This document shows positions 8,674 to 17,123 of a DNA stretch of 64,000 nt, piece after piece. The notes under the pieces were generated by a model. That model searched no databases. It saw nothing but the letters and a program-made list of their open reading frames with translations, and was not told the DNA's origin. Each line of letters opens with the position of its first letter. The first letter of the stretch is position 1. Made by a program: the position numbers and the translations under genes. Source of the DNA: Peptostreptococcus sp. D1 (GTDB lineage Bacteria; Bacillota; Clostridia; Peptostreptococcales; Peptostreptococcaceae); assembly GCF_900112955.1 (NCBI RefSeq), contig NZ_FONP01000005.1, forward strand, positions 62,001-126,000, read 5' to 3'.

Positions 8674-9216
8674 ATAATAAACTAATATGTTCCATTTGGG
8701 ATTATTATTTGGGATTATTATTTCGGCTAGAATTTTTTCTTCCTCTTTAATCCTTCTATACAGTACAATTGCATATAATGGCAGTATGACAATTGCAGTG
8801 TACCTTGCGTGACAAAGCAACGCCAATCCAACCAATTCCGGAATAATATTCAAAAAATAATTTGGATGCTTCACAGTTCTAAACAGCCAGTGGTTATTAA
8901 ACCTATGATTTTTTACCAGCATCAGCTTTACTGTCCAAATGCCCTCCAAAAGCTGAACAACAGTGTTTAGCATGAAAATAGAAAATCCTAGCAGCACTAA
9001 TCCAGCAATTCCGATTGTGTCTAGCTTCGTACCATTGATGAGATATTCAGCTACACATGATGCATAAAACAAAATATGCAAAATAGTAATATATTTTGTA
9101 TTCCTAACACCGAACTCTTTTCCTCCCTCTTGGAGTATTCTCTTTTCATTTGCTCTTGAAATCCTCAGGAAGTACAGTCTAATAATAAAAATTACTGCTA
9201 CTATTATACCTATCAT
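8647..9216 (-). CDS. Isoprenylcysteine carboxyl methyltransferase (ICMT) family membrane protein
   Basis: A 189-aa protein with about five hydrophobic segments and the ICMT/PEMT-type C-terminal signature: FRTVKHPNYFLN, a hydrophobic stretch, then LYRRIKEEEKIL. In this superfamily these motifs bind S-adenosylmethionine at the membrane. Bacteria do not prenylate CAAX proteins in the eukaryotic sense, so the substrate is not known; members may methylate lipids or small molecules. The ATG has an AGGAG about ten bases upstream. Its last codons are duplicated downstream as a tandem array, and it converges on a CPBP protease. Confidence 0.82.
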   Translation of the reverse strand: MIGIIVAVIFIIRLYFLRISRANEKRILQEGGKEFGVRNTKYITILHILFYASCVAEYLINGTKLDTIGIAGLVLLGFSIFMLNTVVQLLEGIWTVKLMLVKNHRFNNHWLFRTVKHPNYFLNIIPELVGLALLCHARYTAIVILPLYAIVLYRRIKEEEKILAEIIIPNNNPKWNILVYYQGYSSDKP

Positions 9217-9345
9217 TGATTACCAGCTCCTCTCGAAGATAATTATAATATAAATGATAGGCTGTGTCCTGCAAATTAATACAATATTAATATTTCTTTA
9301 ATATACCTTTAGTATTTTTAGAAAATCTTTATATTTGTGATGGAT

Positions 9346-9419
9346 ATTATCTATTTATTTTGTAATACATATTATCCATTTATTTTTTAATGCGTATTAG
9401 CTATTTATTTCGTATGTGC
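9346..9419. repeat. 25-bp tandem array overlapping the 3' end of the 916-aa adhesin gene
   Basis: Three units at 9346-9370, 9371-9395 and 9396-9419 share ATTA-x-C-x-ATTTATTT. The third contains the stop codon (9405-9407) of the adhesin; the other two lie downstream of it. Confidence 0.8.
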
Positions 9420-12155
9420 TCTGCGTTTATAATCAAGTAACAGCAATAACACTCCCGATACAAGCATTATCCATGCATATATAGACAAATTCGCTTCAGC
9501 TCCTGTTTTTGGTAGGGTCTTACTTATGCTTGTATTTGAAGCACTCGGTTTTTCAGTATTCTGCGTATCTGTAGGCTTATCCGGTGTAGTCGATGTACTT
9601 TGTGGTGGTGTTGATGTACTTGGTGTACTTGGTGTTGGAGGAGCTTCTTTTTGATTGGTAATAGTAAGTCCATCCTTCATACTTCCTTTATAAATTACCT
9701 TATACTGCTTGCCATCAAATTTGATGGTGTTGCCATTTTCCCCAGCTTCCTTCACAGTATATTTGTAGTATTCTGTACTTCCCAAGCCATTTGCTACCTC
9801 AAGGTCTTTGAATACTCCACTCCAGTTATTAGCTTTTGTCAGCTCAAGCTTCTTTCCTGTAGGATTGCCATCCTTATATAGCTCTACGGTAATTTTATCT
9901 GTTGGAGCTGAAATAGCACCTCCGTTATGGTCCTTCCATAGCTTTGTTACCTTGACAGCTCTTGTCGGTGGTGTCATCGGTGTAATCGGCGGTAGCTTTT
10001 TATTTTTTATTACAAAGCCTTTTTGTGCATCTCCTTCATAGGTTACCTTATACCAAGCATTCCCTATTTTGATATTTCCGTTTTCTTCATAAACCTCCTT
10101 TACTGTATATACATATTCATTTCCGTCATCGTCTGTTTTATCCAAATTCTTCCAGGTATGCTCCATTTTATCAGCATTTAATTCTACAGGGCTTCCTTCG
10201 GCTTTTTCGTTTTTATATAGCTGAAGCTTAGCTGTCGGTTTCCCTTCTTCGTTTTCCCAAAGCTTCTTCCCTGTTATTTCAATTTTAGGCGAATAATATT
10301 TATTTGTTACTGTTAAGCCGTTTTCTGTTTTTATATAATTATCCGGAGCTTTTTCTATAAATTCTCCTTCTTTTAATTCCCCTTCCTTTACACTGTAAAT
10401 ATATTCTTTTCCGTTATCGTCTGTTTTAGGTAAGCTTTTCCAGGTAACACTTGCTTTTCCATCGAGCAAGGCTTCCTCCGCTATTTTCTCTACAGGCTTT
10501 ACCTCTGTTTCTCCTTCGACCTTCCTGTATAATTTAAACCAAATAGTAGGCTTCTCACTCGGTCCGCCCTCCCACCTTTTGATTGCTGTTATGTCTGTAC
10601 TCTCTTTTGTATTTATTATTACAAAGCCTTCCTCCATATTTCCTGAATAATTAACCTTGTAGCCTTTAGGCACAGCTTCTTTTACGGAATATTCTATTTC
10701 AGATCCATCTGCATCGAATTTACGCAGATTATCAAATGTATATTTCCAACCGCTTAGTGCATTGAGTGTTGCACTTTTTCCGGTATCCCTGTTATCTGCA
10801 TACAAATGAACTGTAGCTGCGTCCTCCGTAGAGCCAATCCACTTCTTATTTACTGATACTGATGTTTTGACTGGTTTATTCTTGATGGTTTTAATTACTG
10901 CATTGCCATCAGAAACAGTAACGGTAAGCTCCTCATCATTTAATTCAAATCCAGCTGGTGGTGTCAATTCTTTGATTTTATAATCTCCTGCAATCAATTT
11001 TTCTGTTATAGCTTCGCCGTCTACATTTGTTGTGATTTCAAACTCTTTACCATCTGCTACTCTGGTAATTTTAAACACTGCATCGGAAAGCTTAGTTTGC
11101 TCATTTTCAGAATCCACCTTGATAATCTTGATTTTATTCGCTAAATCACCCGCTCCACTTCCTCCTGATGCTGCAGACCGATAAGTTGCAATATAAGATA
11201 GTGTTTTTTCAGAGGAGGTAAGCTTCAGTTTATTTTTTAATATAGTTCCCGGTGTATAAGTAGACTTGTACCTAATACGATACTGATCTCCGTTCACATT
11301 ACCCAAATTAATAGTAAATGCCTGGTTATCCTCGGACATTGTTAGCTTGTCAGAAAGGTCGATTTTTTCTATTACACTTTTAATAAACCCCTTCGAATCC
11401 ATGACTACTTTTTCCAAAGCAATTGATTCAGGTATGAATTTTTCGCCTGTTCCCAGCAAGCTATCGGAAATAACAGCATTACTTAAGGTAGCTTTCATAT
11501 GGTTAATTCGTCCTATCCAGTTTGCATGATAATTGCTATCGGAATCTTTCTCGCCCCACTTTGTAATAGCCTCATTATTCAGGTCTTTATCAGCAGTAAT
11601 TACTATACCAATTTCAGCTTCCGAGCTTTGTTCTGATACCTCGGCATTTACAGTAGCTTTGAATGTGTTAGTATCGTCTTTTGTAATCTTACTTATAACG
11701 AAATTCGCAGCCAGCATCATATTGCCTTTAACGTTGTACTTATTTTCCACCCAATCTGTAAAGGTAACCTTAACACTACCTCCACCAGAAGGCTTCGGTG
11801 TTACATGAGCTGTAGCCATTACACTGCTTTCATCCGGTGCATAAAGGTTGAAATCTAGCGCTGATGAATCTGATGGAAGCTTCATTTGCTCCGGAAGTGA
11901 AACAGTAAAGTAATCTCCTTCCTTTAAATCGGAGCCATTAGCACTGGCGTCCCAATCCATACTCAAGTAAAAAGAAGCCGTATAAAAAATTTTATTTGTT
12001 TCCTCCTTTGCCAAATTTAATATTTTTAAATTGGTAATTGTCGTCGTTACCTGCTTTGCAGCTCCCTCAGCAAAAAAGGTAGTGCTCATTCCTTGAAGCA
12101 CTAAAACAAGCGTCATTATCACAGCTATAAATTTACGTATTAATCTTGCCTTCAA
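9405..12155 (-). CDS. LPXTG cell-wall adhesin with SdrG-like N-terminal domain and Cna-B repeats
   Basis: A 916-aa surface protein with a TTG start behind GGGAGG. The signal peptide is about 1-30. An N-terminal beta-sandwich adhesin region (about 35-330) resembles the Gram-positive fibrinogen/collagen-binding type; it contains EGDYFTVSLPEQMKLP and later QYRIRYKSTYTPG. A SpaA domain follows (about 335-425), then four Cna-B domains, each opening with a KxW motif (KKWIGS, KRWEGG, KKLWEN, KLWKDH), a Pro/Ser/Thr wall-spanning linker and LPKTG at about 881 with a helix and basic tail. The N-terminal domain is a paralogue of that in the island 2 tip adhesin at 55-57.6 kb. No sortase adjoins it. The ligand is unknown. 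Confidence 0.9.
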   Translation of the reverse strand: MKARLIRKFIAVIMTLVLVLQGMSTTFFAEGAAKQVTTTITNLKILNLAKEETNKIFYTASFYLSMDWDASANGSDLKEGDYFTVSLPEQMKLPSDSSALDFNLYAPDESSVMATAHVTPKPSGGGSVKVTFTDWVENKYNVKGNMMLAANFVISKITKDDTNTFKATVNAEVSEQSSEAEIGIVITADKDLNNEAITKWGEKDSDSNYHANWIGRINHMKATLSNAVISDSLLGTGEKFIPESIALEKVVMDSKGFIKSVIEKIDLSDKLTMSEDNQAFTINLGNVNGDQYRIRYKSTYTPGTILKNKLKLTSSEKTLSYIATYRSAASGGSGAGDLANKIKIIKVDSENEQTKLSDAVFKITRVADGKEFEITTNVDGEAITEKLIAGDYKIKELTPPAGFELNDEELTVTVSDGNAVIKTIKNKPVKTSVSVNKKWIGSTEDAATVHLYADNRDTGKSATLNALSGWKYTFDNLRKFDADGSEIEYSVKEAVPKGYKVNYSGNMEEGFVIINTKESTDITAIKRWEGGPSEKPTIWFKLYRKVEGETEVKPVEKIAEEALLDGKASVTWKSLPKTDDNGKEYIYSVKEGELKEGEFIEKAPDNYIKTENGLTVTNKYYSPKIEITGKKLWENEEGKPTAKLQLYKNEKAEGSPVELNADKMEHTWKNLDKTDDDGNEYVYTVKEVYEENGNIKIGNAWYKVTYEGDAQKGFVIKNKKLPPITPMTPPTRAVKVTKLWKDHNGGAISAPTDKITVELYKDGNPTGKKLELTKANNWSGVFKDLEVANGLGSTEYYKYTVKEAGENGNTIKFDGKQYKVIYKGSMKDGLTITNQKEAPPTPSTPSTSTPPQSTSTTPDKPTDTQNTEKPSASNTSISKTLPKTGAEANLSIYAWIMLVSGVLLLLLDYKRRAHTK

Positions 12156-12289
12156 CTTTATATTCCTCCCTTTTTCTTTAGATTTTTGATGTCGATATAT
12201 TTCCGGCTTTGAAATCTATCCTAACAAAACCAACAGCTATCACTCTTAAATTTTGTGACTATTTGAAAATGAAGGTCAGATTTTAAATA

Positions 12290-12358
12290 TCAATAACATT
12301 AGACTTTACATGTCAATAACATTAGACTTTGCATGTCAATAATATTAGACTTTGCATG
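12290..12358. repeat. 23-bp tandem repeat, three copies, upstream of the 916-aa adhesin
   Basis: Units at 12290-12312, 12313-12335 and 12336-12358 follow TCAATAAxATTAGACTTTxCATG. Read on the minus strand, each boundary contains TTGACA or a close variant. A 25-bp relative (23 of 25 identical) occurs once at 57880-57904, upstream of the paralogous island 2 tip adhesin. Confidence 0.88.
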
Positions 12359-12379
12359 CCACTTCATGGTATAATATTA

Positions 12380-12550
12380 CAGTAGAATTTTTATTATTAT
12401 ATATGGATTTACAGCTTGTAGGAACTGGATTTTAGTTTATCAGTTCTCAATATTTCCGGTGTAAATTAAAGTCTACTTTTTTTGACAGCTGTAAAGCTTT
12501 TTGTTTTGACTCTTACTTATGAAGCTTGTGTTTTACAGGATTTTTTTATT
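12380..12550 (+). ncRNA. Possible structured small RNA ending in a terminator
   Basis: TATAAT at 12370-12375 could start a plus-strand transcript. Downstream ATTTACA pairs with TGTAAAT around an inner GAACTG/CAGTTC hairpin. A second stem follows, CTGTAAAGCTT against AAGCTTGTGTTTTACAG, and then seven T. TTTACAGCT in the first stem can also pair with AGCTGTAAA in the second, so alternative folds exist. No plus-strand gene follows it, so a riboswitch is unlikely. I do not recognise a known family. Confidence 0.3.
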
Positions 12551-12593
12551 TAGAATTTTCATAATCCCCTACCAGCATAAGGTGCTGTTCCAT

Positions 12594-12646
12594 AAAAAAT
12601 AACATTGATAAGATAAATTATTTTTCTCTCGTCAACGTTATTTTTT
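12594..12646. terminator. Bidirectional terminator downstream of the 124-aa gene
   Basis: AAAAAATAACATTGA (12594-12608) pairs with TCAACGTTATTTTTT (12632-12646) with one mismatch. It carries A and T runs at the two ends. Confidence 0.85.
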
Positions 12647-12666
12647 ATAACTGAAATATTTAGTTC

Positions 12667-13041
12667 TTAAAAGGATAATCTCACCAAATTCATTGGAAGT
12701 ACCTCTATAACAAAATGCTCTTCACTGATTCCGGTGCTTGGATGGGAATGTGCAGCCCTAATGTCAAAATTTCCAGCCTTAAATGATATGTCCTTTGAAC
12801 AAGTCCCATAAACAATATATTGCATTCCAATATATTCGATTATTCCATTCTCAGCTGGATCAATACTCATCACTTCAAATGGTTTTTCAATATCAACACC
12901 ATATTTTTCCAGCCATGCTGCTAATTCAGGAAACTCCTTTCTCGCCTTTAAATAGTACAGCTTGCAGTAATCACAGTCACATAATCTATCTGAGCATAAT
13001 AAATTATAGTACTCTCTTGTTTTAACTAAATCTATTTTCAC
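12667..13041 (-). CDS. Conserved protein of unknown function with an N-terminal Cys cluster
   Basis: A 124-aa protein with a GTG start behind GAGGG. The N-terminal part contains CSDRLCDCDYCKLYY, four cysteines that could bind a metal, followed by a helical segment (EFPELAAWLEKYGVDIEKPFE). The C-terminal half is beta-rich and has HSHPSTGISEEHFVIEV, where the histidines might also bind metal. I do not recognise a named family and assign no function. It lies downstream of the patatin-like gene with its own terminators on both sides. Confidence 0.75.
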   Translation of the reverse strand: MKIDLVKTREYYNLLCSDRLCDCDYCKLYYLKARKEFPELAAWLEKYGVDIEKPFEVMSIDPAENGIIEYIGMQYIVYGTCSKDISFKAGNFDIRAAHSHPSTGISEEHFVIEVLPMNLVRLSF

Positions 13042-13083
13042 AATAAATCCCTCACAAATTCTGATTTATCAATCACAGCTCTC

Positions 13084-13116
13084 AAAAGCCTTCCAACAAA
13101 ATTATGAAAGGCTTTT
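13084..13116. terminator. Terminator after the patatin-like gene
   Basis: AAAAGCCTT (13084-13092) pairs with AAGGCTTTT (13108-13116) around a 15-base loop, with A/T runs on both sides. Confidence 0.75.
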
Positions 13117-13145
13117 AAACAGCTTTAATCCATATAATTTTTGTT

Positions 13146-14021
13146 TTATAGCAGGATATCCTTCCAATTTTCTACATTTTTCTTAGCTATTAATTCTCCT
13201 TGATTGTACATCTGAATCAGCTTTATTTTATCTTTTTCTCTACTGTTGATTCTCATATCGTCAGGATACACTACAATAGCCTTACCAGCATCCTCTAGCC
13301 TTTCTATCATATCGCATACTTCATTATATACAAATGGTCTTTGTATCATTCGAGTAGCTACCATCGGTGTATTTTTAAAATATCCCCTCAAGGCTCTCTG
13401 GTGCTTCATAGGCTCCTTTCTGTAGTCTTTTTCTCTTGTTCTTACTATAAAAAACTTTTTGTAGCCATCTTTTATAGCAGCATCGAGAGCCACTCCACCA
13501 CCAAGACCTCCATCATAATAAACTCCCGTCTTATAAATTGTCGGAGGCATTAATATTGGTAACGATGATGATGCCCTTGCAATTTTTAACACATCTTCAA
13601 ATTTGTTAATATCTTCTTTTCCAAAGTATCTTACCTTATCTGCCAAAACATCATAGCTGCCAATTCTAAAGGTAGCCGGATTTTTCATCAACGAATCATA
13701 GTCAAAGCTCAATAGCTGTCCTGGGTATGACATATTTTCGTAGATGTATTCGGCATTAAAGAAGCCCTTGCCTTTCACAAAGGTCGACCATCCTCCAAAA
13801 TTCGGATCATCTACTATATCGATAAAGCTTTTCTTTCCTCTTTCTATATCACGTGTAAGATAATTCAACAGCACACTTGTACCAGCCGATATACCTGCAG
13901 CATAATTAAAAAACAATCCATTTTCTATAAGAACATTGGCAACTCCTGAAGAAAATGCTGCTCTCATTCCGCCCCCCTCAAAAATCAAGGCTACATCTTT
14001 AATATTATTTTCTAGCTCCAT
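13146..14021 (-). CDS. Patatin-like phospholipase
   Basis: A 291-aa cytoplasmic patatin-fold hydrolase with a Ser-Asp dyad. The oxyanion loop is GGGMR near residue 17, the nucleophile elbow is GISAG, and the catalytic Asp is in YYDGGLGGG. The architecture matches the short bacterial YjjU/RssA-like group. The preferred start is the ATG at 14021, eight bases after AAGGAG; an in-frame GTG lies nine bases upstream. The lipid substrate is unknown. The lack of a signal peptide argues against a secreted toxin. Confidence 0.88.
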   Translation of the reverse strand: MELENNIKDVALIFEGGGMRAAFSSGVANVLIENGLFFNYAAGISAGTSVLLNYLTRDIERGKKSFIDIVDDPNFGGWSTFVKGKGFFNAEYIYENMSYPGQLLSFDYDSLMKNPATFRIGSYDVLADKVRYFGKEDINKFEDVLKIARASSSLPILMPPTIYKTGVYYDGGLGGGVALDAAIKDGYKKFFIVRTREKDYRKEPMKHQRALRGYFKNTPMVATRMIQRPFVYNEVCDMIERLEDAGKAIVVYPDDMRINSREKDKIKLIQMYNQGELIAKKNVENWKDILL

Positions 14022-14051
14022 AATAATCACTCCTTAAATCACATTTGAAAA

Positions 14052-14160
14052 AATACGCTAAAAATCGACAACCTCCATAAAAATATAATCTTCATAGCAA
14101 TATAATCTCAATAGAAATATAATCCTCATAGAAATATGCTAAAATTCAATAATTTCCATA
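14052..14160. repeat. Degenerate copy of the thiI 3' end plus a 17-bp tandem array
   Basis: The end of thiI (14133-14160, encoding MEIIEF and stop) has a diverged copy at 14052-14079 encoding MEVVDF and stop. Between them lie three 17-bp units at 14081-14097, 14098-14114 and 14115-14131, sharing AATATAATC and ATAG. Confidence 0.75.
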
Positions 14161-15332
14161 GCTGAATTTTCTATAGCCGATTTTACCAATGCTTCTACCT
14201 CTAATTTCGACTCTGATTTTTCAAGTCGTTCCAATCTCGGCTTTGTTACCGGTTTTTTTGGAGAAAAGAGTGCACAGCAATCTGCTTCAGGAATTATCGA
14301 GGTTTCATAGGTTCCTATTTCTTCGGCTGCTTTGATAATATCGACCTTGTCCATAGCTATTAATGGTCTAAATACAGGAATATCTACTACGGCATTTGTA
14401 CAGTTAATCCCCTGCATTGTCTGTGATGCAACCTGACCAATACTCTCTCCGGTAATCAATGCGTCACAGTATCTCTTCTTTCCTAGCTCTTGAGCTATTC
14501 TCATCATAAATCGTCTTGACAGTATCGTCGATTCTTCTTCGTTGCATTTCTCTGCAATAGCTTTTTGAATATCAAGAATATTTACCATATGAAGCTTTAT
14601 CGGTCCACAATATTTTGATAGAATCCTTGCCAGCTCCCTAACCTTTTCTTGAGATCTCTCATTTGTAAAAGGATATGAGTGAAAATGAACTGCTTCTATA
14701 TCTACACCTCTTTTTGCTACCAACCAAGATGCCACCGGACTGTCAATACCACCGGACAACAATGTCATCGCTTTTCCGTTAGTTCCCAAGGGCAAGCCTC
14801 CAAAGCCGGAAGCTGAAGCTGCATATACCAAAATGTGTTCATTTCTGTATTCGCAGGTTATGACAACATCCGGATTTTTTACGTCGACCCTCGCACTTCT
14901 ATACATTTCATCCTCCATTGCATTAATACCAGTTAAAGCATATCCACCAATATCAATACTCATCTCCTGAGATGTAAGATAAAATGATTTATCTCCTCTT
15001 TTTGATGCAATTTTGAAGGTTTTGCTTCCAGCTTCTATTTTGTTTTTCAGCAATAATAATGCAGTTTCCTTCAATAATTCATAATCCTTCTCTCTTTTGA
15101 TTGCCGGACAAACTCCAACAACACCAAAAACCTTTCTTACCTCTTCAATTGCAATCTCATAGTTTGAAGCATCTACATCTATATATATTCTACCGTACTC
15201 TTTATATACATTAAATTCGCCAACTGATTTCAGCATGTTTTTTATATTTCTTATCAGCTTGTTTTCAAAAATATATCTATTTTTTCCCTTTACTCCAATT
15301 TCACCATACTTGGCTATCAAAATATTATACAT
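14139..15332 (-). CDS. thiI: tRNA 4-thiouridine sulfurtransferase ThiI
   Basis: The 397-aa protein adenylates and thiolates U8 of tRNA and, in some organisms, supplies sulfur for thiazole synthesis. An N-terminal ferredoxin-like and THUMP region (about 1-165) precedes the PP-loop [14 protein letters not shown]. The short form lacks the C-terminal rhodanese domain, as is usual in Firmicutes, where a dedicated NifS-type cysteine desulfurase provides the sulfur. That partner is the gene seven bases upstream. Its 3' end is echoed in a degenerate repeat downstream. Confidence 0.96.
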   Translation of the reverse strand: MYNILIAKYGEIGVKGKNRYIFENKLIRNIKNMLKSVGEFNVYKEYGRIYIDVDASNYEIAIEEVRKVFGVVGVCPAIKREKDYELLKETALLLLKNKIEAGSKTFKIASKRGDKSFYLTSQEMSIDIGGYALTGINAMEDEMYRSARVDVKNPDVVITCEYRNEHILVYAASASGFGGLPLGTNGKAMTLLSGGIDSPVASWLVAKRGVDIEAVHFHSYPFTNERSQEKVRELARILSKYCGPIKLHMVNILDIQKAIAEKCNEEESTILSRRFMMRIAQELGKKRYCDALITGESIGQVASQTMQGINCTNAVVDIPVFRPLIAMDKVDIIKAAEEIGTYETSIIPEADCCALFSPKKPVTKPRLERLEKSESKLEVEALVKSAIENSAMEIIEF

Positions 15333-15339
15333 CTACAAC

Positions 15340-16503
15340 CTATCTCCTCTTTTTATTTTTGGACAATAATCTAATTATCTCTACATAATTCTTTATTTTT
15401 TCTACAGTATAATCAATTTCTTCAGCTGTTGTAAATTCTGAAACACTAAATCTTATGGCACCATCAATCAGCTCTGAGGATAATCCTATTGCATTTAAAA
15501 CATGGCTACCTTTCTTTTTTGAAGAACAAGCAGAGCCCGTAGAAATACAGATACCATCCCCCTCCAGATAATGCAGCAATACCTCGCCTCTAATAGCTTC
15601 AATGGATACATTCAAAATATGACATACAGAATTACTCAAATCAGTATTTAGGTGTATTCCATCAATATTCTCCTTCAGCTGATTATATAGATAATCTCTG
15701 ACGCTTTTCATTTTATCTATATTTTTATCTAAATCAGCAAATAAAATTTCTACTGCCTTGCCTATTCCAAAAATTCCAGGTACATTCTCTGTTCCCGGTC
15801 TTATATTGAACTCTTGTCCACCTCCAGTTATCAAAGGATTAAACTTATTTTCGTCTCTTATATACATAAATCCAATCCCCTTTGGACCATGAATCTTATG
15901 CCCACTCACACTCAAAAAATCCACCTTAAGCTTATCTACATCTATTTTTAGCTTTCCATATCCTTGAACAGCGTCTACATGAAAAAATATTTCCTTATCA
16001 TATTCTTTTATTATTTTACCTATTTCCTCAATCGGCTCTACAATTCCAATTTCGTTGTTGACAAGCATTATACTAACCAAGCAGGTTTTTTCGTTTAACG
16101 AGCTTTTTAACTGTTCAATATCTACTCTTCCATTTTTGTCTACACTCAAAGCCGTTATTTCAAATCCCTCTGATTCCAAGCTTTTTACAGTATTTAACAC
16201 TGCTGGATGCTCAATCGCAGAGGTTATTATATGCTTTTTTCTTTTTTTGTTCAGACTAGCGACACTCCTGATTATCGCATTATTACTTTCAGTACCACCG
16301 GACGTAAAAATTATCGACTTCTCTTTTGCACCAATAGTCTTAGCAATGCTTTTTCTTATATTTTTTATCTTTAATTCTACCTCAAGCCCACGTCTATATG
16401 CAGAGGATGGGTTTTCAAAGTCCTTAGTTAGGGCAAGGACCATCTCAGCTACTACTTCTTTATATGGCTTGGTAGTAGCACTATTGTCTAAATATGCATT
16501 CAT
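15340..16503 (-). CDS. Cysteine desulfurase (NifS/NifZ type, ThiI partner)
   Basis: A 387-aa PLP enzyme that takes sulfur from cysteine as a persulfide. The PLP lysine is in SVSGHKIHGPKG, the PLP-phosphate and ring residues are in HVDAVQGYGK, and the persulfide cysteine is in STGSACSSKKKG. The ATG at 16503 is preceded by AAGAGGAG at nine bases; a TTG three codons upstream is less well placed. Its tight spacing to thiI indicates a two-gene operon for tRNA thiolation, similar to nifZ-thiI in Bacillus. Confidence 0.94.
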   Translation of the reverse strand: MNAYLDNSATTKPYKEVVAEMVLALTKDFENPSSAYRRGLEVELKIKNIRKSIAKTIGAKEKSIIFTSGGTESNNAIIRSVASLNKKRKKHIITSAIEHPAVLNTVKSLESEGFEITALSVDKNGRVDIEQLKSSLNEKTCLVSIMLVNNEIGIVEPIEEIGKIIKEYDKEIFFHVDAVQGYGKLKIDVDKLKVDFLSVSGHKIHGPKGIGFMYIRDENKFNPLITGGGQEFNIRPGTENVPGIFGIGKAVEILFADLDKNIDKMKSVRDYLYNQLKENIDGIHLNTDLSNSVCHILNVSIEAIRGEVLLHYLEGDGICISTGSACSSKKKGSHVLNAIGLSSELIDGAIRFSVSEFTTAEEIDYTVEKIKNYVEIIRLLSKNKKRR

Positions 16504-16528
16504 TTCTATCAACTCCTCTTAAGCTTTA

Positions 16529-16584
16529 ATTATATCATATTTATTCATAGTTATGTGATTTGTTATGCGATAATATGATATAAT
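16529..16584. promoter_or_regulatory. Divergent -10 elements of the desulfurase and bPH2 operons
   Basis: TATAAT occurs on the minus strand at 16534-16529 and on the plus strand at 16579-16584, both in the same context AATATGATATAATTAA. The -35 boxes are weak on both sides. The two operons may share a regulatory region. Confidence 0.5.
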
Positions 16585-16613
16585 TAATATAAAAAAAGAG
16601 GGGGTAAGCTACA

Positions 16614-17123
16614 ATGTACAACGATTTTAAAAGATTAGATCCAAAGGCAAGATATAGCATGACTATCTCAGCTATTATTTTTTTGATAGTAATTTCAGCT
16701 ATATTATTTGCAATAAGGTTTGTTTTATCACACTACAGGATACCAAAGCCAATTATATTCTGGTATGATACAATAGCAATAATAGTAGTACTTTTTCAAG
16801 CTTTATTTGTGTTTTTAAAGCCTACAATCGGATATAAGAGACACAGATACAGAATAAATGACGAAAGTATTGAAAAAGTGACAGGCATATTCAATATATG
16901 CCACGAAATAATACCGATTAGAAGAATGCAGCAAATAAATGTCAATCAAGGACCGATAAATAGACTTTTCAGCCTGGCTACAATAGAAATTATAACAGCT
17001 GGCTCAGCTCAGACTATCGACTTTATTCAAATACATTTGGCAAATGAAATAGCGACAAAATTAAAATCCGAGATAAATGATTTTGCGACAAAACAAAAAA
17101 AGGATGGAGACTCCAATGAATAA
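16614..17123 (+). CDS. Bacterial PH domain (YdbS-like) membrane protein
   Basis: A 169-aa protein with two N-terminal membrane helices (about 18-40 and 48-68), then a single bacterial PH domain type 2 with the family pattern YRINDESIEKVTGIF...IPIRRMQQINV and SLATIEIITAG. These proteins (Bacillus YdbS) come in pairs with a larger YdbT-like partner and are linked to resistance against membrane-active bacteriocins. The ATG follows GGGGG at nine bases. Its stop overlaps the next gene by eight bases. Confidence 0.85.
   Translation: MYNDFKRLDPKARYSMTISAIIFLIVISAILFAIRFVLSHYRIPKPIIFWYDTIAIIVVLFQALFVFLKPTIGYKRHRYRINDESIEKVTGIFNICHEIIPIRRMQQINVNQGPINRLFSLATIEIITAGSAQTIDFIQIHLANEIATKLKSEINDFATKQKKDGDSNE

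Larger units (their letters stand above)
12156..12666. other. Intergenic region of about 510 bases upstream of the 916-aa adhesin
   Basis: Contains the adhesin leader with a GGGAGG site, a three-copy 23-bp repeat (12290-12358), a possible plus-strand structured RNA (12380-12550) and a bidirectional terminator (12594-12646). I cannot assign a convincing adhesin promoter. Confidence 0.7.

Noticed and set aside
12380-12550. 6S RNA, T-box or known riboswitch
   Set aside because: The long closing stem and central bubble of 6S RNA are not evident, T-box and riboswitch consensus words are absent, and no gene follows on the same strand.
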